Assembly: GCA_963920705.1 (NCBI GenBank)
Contig: OY987237.1
Coordinates: 12,120,601-12,184,600, forward strand
Length of the DNA: 64,000 nucleotides
From: Odiellus spinosus
Taxonomy: Eukaryota; Arthropoda; Arachnida; Opiliones; Phalangiidae
Direction: 5' to 3'
Shown: positions 50,513-61,536 of the stretch, in pieces
Layout: every line of letters starts with the position of its first letter
Position numbering within the stretch: position 1 is the stretch's first letter
Program-made: the position numbers and the translations under genes
The notes under the pieces: generated by a model
Told to the model about the DNA's origin: nothing
The model's database searches: none
The model's input: only the letters and a program-made list of their open reading frames with translations

Positions 50513-52459
50513 ATGGAAGCGAACAAATTAACGAGGGAAGTTAATTTAGACGCATTTAAAGATAATGCTTTGAATAAAAATTCAGAGTCCACGATGCTTC
50601 TAATAATATCAATGATAGATGTATGGCAAGAAGCTAAATCAAACTGGATTAACGTTAAAGCATTTAATAAAACACGTATTGAAAGACCCGAAATTCCAAG
50701 TAAAAATGCAGCCAGACTCGAAAAAATACTAGAAACGGTGTTCTTATCCAAGAACTTAAATTTAGAAAAATCAATAGATAATGACCGTGTTCAACGTATG
50801 AATGGGTTTTTCGCTCAACATCTCTTATTGGTTCACGAAATGTACTGTAATGTATGTTTCACGCACAAATCTGAAGAAACAGAAATTCAACAATCAGACT
50901 GGCAGAAAAATAAAGATTCAAAATTATATGATAGTAAAATGAGTAACAAGGGAACACAAACCACAACCAAAATACCAACCATAAACATTTCGAGTAAAAT
51001 GTTGAGACCCAGGAAATTTCTGCCAGCTTTAAAAACGAGAGTAAATAAGGCAGTAAATTGCGCAGTGAAAAACCGTAATAAAACTAATAATAAACTCAAA
51101 GTAACAAGAAATGTTGTTAAATCAGAAAGTGTCAAACCTAAGATCCAATTGATATTAACTAGAAGATCTGCGAGAAATTTGCAAAAGGCTTCAGAAAAAG
51201 AGGACGAAAATAGTTGCCAATCATCGAGTATTAATACTGACATCAATGAAAGTAATTACACCAATGACGACAAACTCTGTAGTATTAACAATAATAGACG
51301 CAGTCTAAATGACAAGACAGACGACGATTCTGAATGCGATGTTGACTATCCAGGTAGTCCACCTTCCAATTCAGACAATGATACGGATGATGAAAAGTCA
51401 AAACATTATTCTTCCAAAAGGTATAATCAAATTATTTCTAAGCAATGTCTCGAAAAAAATAAATATCATTTAAAAAATTGTAACAGATATGAATTCAAAT
51501 GTAACTTGTGTGATAAAGCATACGCCCGGCCAGGAGTGCTAAAAGTCCATATTGACACGCATCATATGGGTAAAAAATTCAAGTGTGATATTTGTGAAAG
51601 AGAATATACTCAAGCAGCCACGCTACGATATCATATGGTAAGAAAAAAATCAGATGTAATAATCTTGGTAGTATTTAATATAAAGTTTTTGTAGGCTGTC
51701 CATACTGATGGGCCGAAAGATTGTTCAGAATGTGGAAAAAGGTTTATGACTGTTCAAAATTTGAAATTTCACGTCAAAAACCATCACACCCCAAAGAATG
51801 AAGTGTGTAAATGTGAAATTTGCGGAAACATCTTCAGTTCAAAATTATCACTAAAAAATCACGCTGTAGTCCATTTGGAAACCAAAAATTTCTGCTGCGA
51901 TATTTGCGGGAAAGCATTTAAGAGAAAAACGGGTCTAATGTCACACCTAGCAATCCACACGGGTAAAAAATCGTATTCCTGCGACCTCTGTGATGCTACC
52001 TTTGGTCACAGTTCCTTGGTGTATAAACACAAGAAGAAAAAACATGGCGAGAGGGATCAACTCTGCAATGTGTGTGGAAAGGCATTTTTCACAGTTGAAC
52101 TCTTAAACAGACACACAAGAACTCATTCCGAAGAGCCTCATTTCAATTGCCGAGAATGCGGGAAAGCTTATCGATCTGAAACTGCATACCGAATACATTT
52201 AAACACTCATAAGGGAATCCTTCCGAAACCCCAAAACAGGCGACCAAGAAAAAAACCACCAATAAATCAAGAGAAAAACAAACAAACAGTGACTGCGAAT
52301 TCTAGATCTTGCATGTTTTCTACTGAACAAGTTCCTGCAGGCATTGTGCGCGAGCCTCAGAGAGAAAATATAGTTAATCAAGCATCCTTCATTCCACCAC
52401 ATACTCATCCTCATCCATCGTATGTTCATTATGAATATGACGACTACCGATATTTTTAA
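50513..52459 (+). CDS. C2H2 zinc-finger protein A, two exons, 629 aa
   Basis: Exons are 50513-51637 and 51695-52459, joined in phase 0 (CATATG|GTAAG ... TTGTAG|GCTGTC). Eight C2H2 fingers span residues about 330-547, starting CNLCDKAY, CDICEREY, CSECGKRF, CEICGNIF, CDICGKAF, CDLCDATF, CNVCGKAF and CRECGKAY. This predicts a nuclear DNA-binding protein, probably a transcriptional regulator; the target is unknown. Residues about 24-122 form a conserved N-terminal block with SNWINVK, RMNGFFAQHLLLVHE and CNVCF, shared with gene B. It lacks the paired-cysteine pattern of the insect ZAD domain. A Ser/Asp/Asn-rich acidic linker separates block and fingers, and the tail ends in an aromatic DDYRYF. It is the tandem paralogue of gene B and divergent from unc79. 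Confidence 0.92.
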
Positions 52460-52674
52460 TTACATAATGATTATGTTTTTTATTGGTTAATTCATTTTAT
52501 GTACATGCTTACTGACTGACATAGGGATACCAACGATAATTATAAGTTTGTAACTAACGTTCTATCTTAATTGAGTATGAAGACTCAAATGTATGGTGGA
52601 TAACCATAAAAACACTTTTTACCACAATAGCGTTTATTATTTTGGGAAACCAGTTTAAGGCACACAAGGTGGCA

Positions 52675-52790
52675 GACCCAGTTTGAAAAAGTCACATCCA
52701 CAAGTATGATGATGTGGTAGCGTCTGTATAGGCCAAAAGAGAAACCAACAATCTCAATCACGCGAACTGTGACGTTTTTCAGACTGGTTC
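52675..52790. mobile_element. 116-bp MITE-like element, copy 2
   Basis: Imperfect terminal inverted repeats of about 21-22 bp: left GACCCAGTTTGAAAAAGTCA, right GTGACGTTTTTCAGACTGGT. The interior (CCAAAAGAGAAACC, ATCTCAATCA) matches the copy at 46571-46680. It lies just 3' of zinc-finger gene A. Confidence 0.75.
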
Positions 52791-54169
52791 ATCCACAATT
52801 TGTGTCCCTTGTTCATATTAGACACTTATTCATATTAGATTATACTAAACTAAAGGGGTATCTCAAAGAGTCTGATATGATAATTGCAATAGGCAGCTTT
52901 TTCGGAGGTTGGTCAGACTCTTGGTACAATTACCTATTACAGTATCACCTTTGGATTGATAGTGATTTCCACTGGACCAATCTGAGTGGTCTGCACCTCG
53001 CTCAAAACCTAGCAGCTGCTCTTGCCCTTACTGGCTATCGAGCATGGGAAGGTAAAAAAGAGAATGCACCCCCCCCCCCCTCCCGATAGAATCAGTAGAA
53101 AAATTGGTTTTTTTGGTTGCCCCAAGAGAGCAACTGGTTGCTCCGACTCTCTAAGAGGAATATTAAATTTATCTATTGATCTAGGCAACCAAGTGGAATT
53201 AGCTATTAGATCATTGAAACACTTATTCCCTTTGATAAGTTAACATTGTCTGATTTTTCAAGCTTGCTTTTCATTGGTCTCTTCAGACCAAACACCATTC
53301 ATACAAATGTATTAGAAAATGGCTGTGCTATGGACAGATTCGAAAATTCATTACAGAGAAAATAACTGCAAGAAGCCCGCCCCTTTGCCACCATACTAGG
53401 TATTAGACGAGAAGAAAACTGTATTTTGTGCTCTTCTGTGGAGCACTGGGCAACACTATTAAAAAAATTTAAAACCAACATTGACTCTGGATAGACTCGT
53501 CTGAGTAGTATGACGAATTGACTATCTCGGATCAGGCTACTATGTGCTCAATAACTCACTTTTAGTTCGAAATTCCCGCCAATTCCCTAACCCAGGACCT
53601 TAAGGGAAGGTGCAAGAAATCAATAGTTTTGGAGTGTGGATACCATAATTTTAATTTTCAGATCTGACATTGAAACCAGCCTCAAATGACTAGTCAACTG
53701 TCAATTTGACTAGTGAAAAATTTGCCTATACATTCATAATAGGGTATTCATCAATCCCAAATTTTTAAACAAATCACTATTGTGAAATTCAGATAGGATA
53801 AGAGTCTGGAGAAAGACAAAAACTTTGAAGGGGGCAAGAGCAGCAACTCTCCGTAGAAACTAGATTTTAAAAGTACTCAATGAATCCAAAACATAACCAG
53901 GGTAAAAACCCTGTCATAACCTATACATCACATGTTTTAAGTGTATGAAATTGTAGCAGTCCAATAGTGACTCATCCACTCAGCTTCCATTCTGGATTTT
54001 ATACCCTCATTTATTACCCCCTAGTCAGTGATTACTAAAATAAATTACGATAGGGGCTCACTAGTCAGGCTGACTACTAAAAATATTGATAGGGTGCTCA
54101 CTAGTCAGGCTGACTACTAAAAAAAATCCTTATGTAGAACCCTGGTTAAGAGCTTTAAGATTTCGAAAA
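52791..54169. other. Intergenic region between the two zinc-finger genes
   Basis: No supported gene. It contains a C12 run near 53069-53080 and, at about 54056-54120, two tandem copies of GCTCACTAGTCAGGCTGACT offset by about 36 bp just upstream of gene B, which could lie in its promoter or 5' UTR. The short open frames here match no family I know. Confidence 0.5.
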
Positions 54170-56346
54170 ATGGCGGATGTAAACAATGAAGAACCAAATA
54201 ATGAGACAGCAAGGATTGAAAGGAATTTGATGAAAGATTTAGAAGAAACCATTGTTGTCATAACATCTGCTTTTCAACCGTGGGAAAATAGCAAAACGAA
54301 TTGGATAAACATAAAAACTTCAGATCAGCCACCAGTTACACGGCCATCGCCACTAACTGTATGTCCAACTAGACACGAGTTGCTTTGTTCAGCGATTCTA
54401 GAAAATAAACACAACTTTCAACAGTCAAATGAGAATGACTGGGGCTATAGGCTAAATGGACTTTATTTGAATCATCTCTTGCTCATCCACGAAGAGTTCT
54501 GCAAGTGTTGCTATACGAATAGTTCTGATCAACTCTCAAATGCCTCGCATGAAAAGGAAATTAATATTGACTCAATTGAAACCAATAAAACTCAAGATGT
54601 TACGAACAATATCACCTGTAGAAAACCCAGCTTAAAGTTGAAAACCTCTAAGTATAAAATATTAACCAAAAACGTGCGTGGTAAAAATTTTAAAACTATC
54701 AAGAATACCCAAGGGACTGCCAAAAATGAAACTTCAAAGAGAAAAATTTGCAAAAAGACCAAAGATCTTCCAGACACCACAAGTGCTAAGAGTTCTGGAT
54801 TGAAAAGACTTACAATGAAAAGTGACATTAAGAGTCAAAGGTCAAGTATGAATGAAAGTTTAAGTTCTGAGGAACAATCATCAACCGACATCTCAGATGA
54901 CGAATGGGAAGATGGTTTAAATAGCATATCATTCAGCAATTCATCAAATTATTCGTCTAATGAAGAGGACAAAGAGACTACCAACTCAAATACCTGGACC
55001 AGGTATAAATTTCAGTTCTGAAAATCTCTTAAACATAAAATTTAACATTATGAAATTTTGTTTAGATACAAATTGAAATGTGAATTATGCGACAAAATCT
55101 TTCATCGGCCTGGGAGACTTAAAGATCATATGGCTTGCCAACATGAAGGGAAAAAGTTTTCATGTGAAATTTGCAAAAAGGAATACGCATCATCTAATAC
55201 TCTCAAAGAACACATGGTAGAAAAAATTCATATAAGTCGGTTTTAATAATTTGGCCTAACATTAATTGTTTCAGGTAGAACATACGGAAGAACCCAAAGA
55301 ATGTCCAGAATGTTCCAAAAAATTTAAAACACTCAGGAACTTAAGGCAACATTTAAAAACTCACAAACCCATTGGTGATACTTGGAAATGCAACGAATGT
55401 AGCAAGACTTTTTTCTCAAAGCATACTCTTAAAAATCATAAAATTGTACACTCCTCAGTCCGAAACTTTTGCTGCGATATATGCGGGAAGAGTTTTAAGC
55501 GTAAGCATTTCTGCTATTTTTATTAAAGTACATAAGTTATGTACGAAATTGTCACCTAATAATCTTCAGACTGGACCCGATGCCTTAGCTAGGGTCCCTT
55601 AAAGATACAAGTTGACTCAGTTATGCCTCATTTGTAATGTTTGTACGCTTAATGATCAGATCATTCACTAGGCGGTCCTCATCGCATGAAGATCATTGGT
55701 ATACTAATGTTTGAGTCTTGTACATATACTAAATAGTAATTACTACCAAGTTACTAACATCACCAATTCTATTTGCAGGTAAATCTTATCTAACTATCCA
55801 TAGGTTTGTAAATATATTTTTAAGTCAAATTTCCTATACACTAGAGCAGTTGGCAATATACCAAAAATACACTAGAGTAAATTGTAAAATTTATCTAGGT
55901 CTGTTCACACTGGAGACATTGCATACAACTGCGATGTCTGCCACGCTACTTTCAACTACTCTGGACAATTGCATAAACATAAGAAGAAAAAGCACGGTGA
56001 GAGAGATCAACTTTGCATTGTCTGTGGGAAGGCTTTCTTCACAGCAGAATTACTAAAAAGACACGAGCGAATTCATTCCAAAGATCCTCATTTTAAGTGT
56101 GGAGAATGTGGTAAGGCATATAGATCCGAAACTGCGTATCGTGTTCATTTGAACACTCACAAAGGAATCACCCCGAAACCTCAAAAAAGGAGACTTCGAA
56201 AAAAACCAAATGTAGCTATGGATCTAGAACAAATGCCTACATTAGTACTAACTTCTCAAAAAGAGCAAAAAGTCGAGCCCCCATTATGTTTACTTTCCCA
56301 ACCTCCTTTTGCTCAATATGCCTACGAAGAACTTGGATACTTTTAA
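54170..56346 (+). CDS. C2H2 zinc-finger protein B, five exons, 560 aa
   Basis: Exons are 54170-55002, 55066-55216, 55275-55500, 55779-55803 (25-nt micro-exon) and 55899-56346. All junctions are GT-AG and the frames agree (1,683 nt including TAA). The start at 54170 was chosen for its AAAATGG context; an in-frame ATG at 54086 lies 28 codons upstream but adds no conserved sequence. Eight fingers occupy residues about 283-498: CELCDKIF, CEICKKEY, CPECSKKF, CNECSKTF, CDICGKSF, CDVCHATF, CIVCGKAF and CGECGKAY. The fifth finger is assembled across three exons through the micro-exon. Residues about 17-117 share the TNWINIK, RLNG and HLLLIHE block of gene A. The tail ends YEELGYF, like gene A. It is a likely nuclear DNA-binding protein with unknown target. 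Confidence 0.9.
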
Positions 56347-56414
56347 TTTTGAATGTGTAAAAACAATATATTGTTTGGACTTTGCCATATTAGATAAGCC
56401 AAATATTTTTTAAA

Positions 56415-56420
56415 AATAAA
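56415..56420 (+). promoter_or_regulatory. Poly(A) signal of zinc-finger gene B
   Basis: AATAAA lies about 70 nt downstream of the gene B stop codon, in the expected orientation, within an AT-rich 3' end. Confidence 0.65.
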
Positions 56421-56633
56421 AAATATTAAATCTAACTTTTGCCTGTAATACTTTTTTTCTTATACATTGATTAATTTGAAGTAGATTCAGACAAACTGAT
56501 TATTTCAAAGAAGATATCTCCAAGTATTGATGAATTTGAGCCTTTGAGGGGAACACCAAATTCTTGGATAAAACAACACAATCTTTGTTACCAACAACAC
56601 AGATGTTGTTACCATTTCCAGGCTGCTCTCCTA

Positions 56634-57085
56634 AAACTTGAGATTGCTAGTCACAAAAGGTCAGTCCCAATAAATAGCCTTCCCCACCTTGGCGCCGCCA
56701 GGATTTTTCACCACGTAGGCACAGGTATTCGAGGAGGCCCCCCCTAAGTTTTAGGCTAATTTTCTTTTCTCATTCTGAATGTTTTTCCCTCACGTAGGCA
56801 CACGTATTCGAGGAGCCCCCCCCCCCTAAATTTTAGGCTAATTTTCTCTTCTCATCCTGAATGTTTTTTTCCCCCAGTGAAAACTTTGGACACCTGTAGG
56901 GAGTACTAGCTCTAGCCTTAAACTTGAGATTGCTAGTCACAAAAGGTCGGTCCCAATAAATAGCCTTCCCCACCTTGGCGCCGCCAGGATTTTTCCCCAC
57001 GTAGGCACAGGTATTCGAGGAGGCCCCCCCTAAGTTTTAGGCTAATTTTCTTTTCTCATTCTGAATGTTTTGTAATTTTTAATAA
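56634..57085 (+). mobile_element. Dispersed-repeat modules, duplicated in tandem
   Basis: A module beginning AAACTTGAGATTGCTAGTCA occurs at 56634 and 56921 (287 bp apart). Each continues through GGTC(A/G)GTCCCAATAAATAG, CCTTGGCGCCGCCAGG, GTAGGCACAGGTATTCGAGG and TTTTAGGCTAATTTTC. A partial third copy of the second half lies at about 56787-56870. The inverted relative is at 39265-39480. It is a non-autonomous element of unknown class. Confidence 0.82.
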
Positions 57086-57429
57086 AATTCAATTAAAAGT
57101 ACCAGGTTTTTCAGATAAGGGGTAAACTATCTGCATGTTGACAAAAGAAATGTATATAACACCCCCCTTCTGTTGTGCTACACTGTTTTTAACACTTATG
57201 CACTGACCAAAGCTAAAATTTCAAGCATTCCTTACTTTGGAGATTATGTATATATTTTTTTTAGAGTATACACAGGTGGGGGCTTTTACTTATACCCTCC
57301 TGCTGAAAGGCAGAAATCTTTCCCAGTACAAAAAATATCAATAACACTTAAGTTTTCGACCCCCTTGATTCCTTATTCCATCCTTTACAAAAGCAAAAGT
57401 TGATTATTCAAAAATACAAATGCTAAAGG

Positions 57430-57540
57430 CACTATGTATCTATATGAAGTAAAAATGAAATGCGAGGCCCCCTATAAATTCTCAGGTAGCCACGTGCCAA
57501 CCCGTGCCTATTACTGGCGGCGCCACAGTTCCCCAGAACG
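57430..57540 (+). repeat. Fragment of the same dispersed repeat
   Basis: GCGAGGCCCCCTATAAATT, CGTGCCTATTACTGG and GGCGGCGCCAC resemble rearranged parts of the 56.6-57.08 kb element. They lead directly into the tandem units that start at about 57540. Confidence 0.6.
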
Positions 57541-58170
57541 GTCGTTCCCAATAAATAGCCTTCCCCAGATCAGTCCTCCCCAATAAATAGCCTTCCCCAG
57601 AAGATCAGTCGTTCCCAATAAATAGCCTTCCCCAGCAGATCAGTCGTTCCCAATAAATTGCCTTCCCCAGATCGGTCGTTCCCAATTAATAGCCCTGCAA
57701 TAGGTCGGTCCCAATTAATAGCCCTGCAATAGGTCGGTCCCAATTAATAGCCCTGCAATAGGTCGGTCCCAATTAATAGCCCTGCATTAGGTCGGTCCCA
57801 ATTAATAGCCCTGCAATAGGTCGGTCCCAATTAATAGCCCTGCAATAGGTCGGTCCCAATTAATAGCCCTGCAATAGGTCGGTCCCAATTAATAGCCCTG
57901 CAATAGGTCGGTCCCAATTAATAGCCCTGCAATAGGTCGGTCCCAATTAATAGCCCTGCAATAGGTCGGTCCCAATTAATAACCCTGCAATAGGTCGGTC
58001 CCAATTAATAGCCCTGCAATAGGTCGGTCCCAATTAATAGCCCTGCAATAGGTCGGTCCCAATTAATAGCCCTGCAATAGGTCGGTCCCAATTAATAGCC
58101 CTGCAATAGGTCGGTCCCAATTAATAGCCCTGCAATAGGTCGGTCCCAATTAATAGCCCTGCAATCGGTC
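57540..58170 (+). repeat. 29-bp satellite with diverged leading units
   Basis: About 16-17 units of GGTCGGTCCCAATTAATAGC plus CCTGCAATA are spaced 29 bp apart (for example GCCCTGC at 57721 and 57750). Four or five longer, irregular units precede them (GATCAGTCGTTCCCAATAAA, TAGCCTTCCCCAG). The array ends in a degenerate unit at about 58160-58182. Confidence 0.95.
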
Positions 58171-58182
58171 AATCCCATTTAA

Positions 58183-61100
58183 TGTAGGGACAAGTTACTA
58201 GATAATTATGCATCTTTTCGGAGTGCGAGTTAAGTGAGACATTGCGAAACCTATTATTAGCACGGCCAATAGTCATCTACCTATTGTTTCGTACGAGCAC
58301 GAAGATTACATATATTTTTCATATTTTATTGGAATAAAAATTTATTATATAAAAGTTTGGTGGCTTAGTGTCAAGTCTGTGACAAACAGGGGTACCAGAG
58401 TGTTTTGGGTCCCAAAATAAAGTCTTAGGCCTAGCAAAAAAAAATATTTTTAAAAGGGGTCGGGTGTCAGCGAGGTTCTCAAGAAAACCTGGGAAATAAG
58501 TGATGGAGCTTCCCTGAGAGTCTGCTACCCATTATTGCTCCAGCTAATAAATTTAATTTCACACACCCACTAGCGGCTAAAGATTGAGAGCCCTATGTTA
58601 TATTTTCCCCACAAAATGGAAGAGTGAGCGCAGTTCAGTGAAACAATAGTTTTCACTGAATGGGATTTTCTCTTGTCACTTTTATGAAAACACTGATACA
58701 AAGGTGAAAGTAAATGATTCTTCATGTAAATTTTTATCAAACTCATGGATGCCAACTAAATTGTAGTGTTTTCTTAAGGGGGTACAGAAAATTTGACACC
58801 TCGCTCCCTTAGCTTTGCCTTCATTGCAGTGTTATCAGAACTTCTGCGAGTGGAGTTTTGTTTTGATCAGTATTGGAAACATACCCTTTAGTAAACTATT
58901 TGTATTTTTCCTAATTATTTGACAAGATAGCAGTATTCAGATAAATGATATAAAGTATAAGCCGCGGAGATCTAACCCACAGCATCCTTCGCAGCTTAGT
59001 TTATAAACAATTTAATCTTCGTATTAGTCAAATATAAAATAGATCTATGTAAATAATGAATACTCGATTCCAAGCACTAGTCTGAGTTTGGATCGAAACA
59101 TCACTCTCCTTAGTCTCCTACGACTCTACCTTCATTACAGAATAGGTAAGAGTACCCATTGTCTTGGATTTAATGTTGGTATTTATTGAAATATCAACGC
59201 AAATTTCTTACCTTTCATCAGCAAGCTTCGAAGGAATCCACAAACGAAGTAACATTATCATTGTAGTTTAAGGTAAATTGAGGGCGTTATGATGAAGTTT
59301 GGCGCTTGACAACCCGCTTATCTCTGATGTAGTTTCTACTTTCTAGAAGAAAATACCTATTATTATTTAAGCCTTGGCTAACCAAAATAATTTTTAACTT
59401 AATATTATCTTTCACTGGGACTTACTTTTAAGATTCCGAAACTCTAGTACTAAACCCAGCATCAAATTCGGCGATCGGATTTAATTAGTATGATTGACAC
59501 AAAAATAACGGTTCTAAACAATTTTGAAACGTTTCTCAATCCTACAAAGTTTCACAAACTACGACCGCTGCGGTAACTGCGCCTAATGGCGGCAAACGAA
59601 TTGTGATTCGTGCGCGCGCTTCGAAAATTGGACAGATGTCGCTAGTTAATCTGTAAAAACCAATGAGAATTCTGTAAGTCTTTAGACTCCTTAACCAATG
59701 AAAAACTAGTAGCATATTTAAAGAGGTAAATAACACGAGGCTTAATAATTGGTTTTTCCAAAACAGCTTTTTAAGGCACTTAATTCAGGTTAGGAAATAA
59801 TTGACTAAATACAGCACAGCACGAAATTTTTGTCACATAAAAACAAAACAGATAAAAACAACATTTTCATTATATTATCATATAGTTAACACAATTTTTT
59901 GTATTATTATTTTTTATCACAGACGTGGTTTCTTGGTTTTCAGCGATAATAATTTAATGGGAAATATTTTTAACGGAGAATTGAGCTTAGTAAATGGCTA
60001 AATTCTCTCCTCGTTGCTCAGCGTATTTTTATAATAGAGAAAAATATAAGATTAAGTACTAAAATTAAAACTTACATTCTCTACAACTAGAGTCATTATA
60101 AAGCTTGATTTTCTTATACATACATAGTTAGGTTATATGTTTTTATTTTCTGGAAATTCTGGCGTGTTCGATGTTAAAATGTAGAAAAAATGCTCGTAAC
60201 ATATATTTTGGAAGCTAATTCCCGGCCAGTATCTAATACCCCAATTTTAAGGTTATGCCTTGGGTAATATTGCAACGAGCGCCGGAGGCCTATAAAAAGG
60301 AACCGTATAGTAGCTATAGTTGGAATACATATTTCGTATATACTTAAGGCTTTTCTCCCCGTGACGTCGTCTCCGACTTTTCCTATATCACACAGCTTAA
60401 ATCTAAAAATAGTTAAATACCAAAACGACACGGCGCCGTATACAAAACCAAAGCCGTGTTAACGTATTTACGCGTTAAGAAAAATGATCATTCTGGCAAG
60501 ATTTTCGGTACTATCTCGAGAGTAAATAGGAGAAATAAAATTTACGTATATTATATATCTAAAAAATGCATCGTGTCAGAGAAGATATTTACATTTAAAA
60601 ACAACAGAGATTAAAAGAAAGATAATGATATGAATAAATTTCTCCGTGGTTATGAATTCCAACCTACGATGGACACCATCAGTCGTCTATTTTTAAAAAG
60701 GTTCAAATCTAATCATACGCGAAATGAACACAGGCGAAGTTTTACTTCAGAAGGCTTTTACTTTTTGAGCAATTAGTCAATATTTCAATCGGACCTCGAT
60801 TATTTGAGCTCGAGTTTATTTGATTGGGCCTTTCGAAAAGCCAACGCGCTTCTGTCAGAAAGCTTCACCTCGAAGGGCACCCTTTGTTATCAGGGTCCCT
60901 TTACTCGGGGCGGAGAAGATGAGAAGCTTCGAGAATATCACTGCTATACTTTAGCATCAAAATTCCAAATTTGTTTGAGCTGTAACAGCCACATTTCGGA
61001 TACAACACCGGCACAATGGTGTTTTCACTTTTCACCAACTTGTGAACTTAAAGCCATTTGCAAGGAATTAAATTGACGTTACCCATCACTTTTCGGGCCT

Positions 61101-61536
61101 GCAGTAGCGGGAATATTTTCGAGGCTACTCTTCGTGTTCTAAACTCGAGTAATCGAAGCTCTATTATAATAGTGCTTTAGTCTTCTCACGGACCAATGTT
61201 AAAAACTTAGCAGATGACGGATGACCTCCATCTTGGATAAGGAATGGTATAAATAAAACCAGGGCTAAAGTTCTCGCTGAGAGAAATGAACGTTAAAAAC
61301 GAAGTATTATACAACAGCTATGAAAAAAACATTGTTTACCCTCTTCAGGATATTGAGTAAACGCTAAGCCTGGGATACATCACCTATAGGGTGCCAATAG
61401 GGCCTAATTTCGATTATTGCGTTAATATTAAGTGATAGCCAAGGCTTAGCGGTTACCGAGAGTTTCCTAACGGCGTGGGCTTTAAATAGATAACAAATAA
61501 CTTGTTATGGCAAAATTCCCAAGTTAGAGTAAACGC
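58183..61536. other. Intergenic region without recognised genes
   Basis: About 3.35 kb between the 29-bp satellite and the 3' end of the potassium-channel gene. Short open frames on both strands have no recognisable domains or splice partners. The 3' UTR of the channel gene must fall at the right edge. No tRNA or rRNA was recognised by eye. Confidence 0.5.

Noticed and set aside
52769-53243. Open frames between the two zinc-finger genes
   Set aside because: They run through a MITE-like end and a poly(C) tract and show no known domain or splice support.
60804-61076. 90-codon plus-strand frame upstream of the channel 3' end
   Set aside because: No recognisable motif; composition is like the surrounding intergenic DNA.
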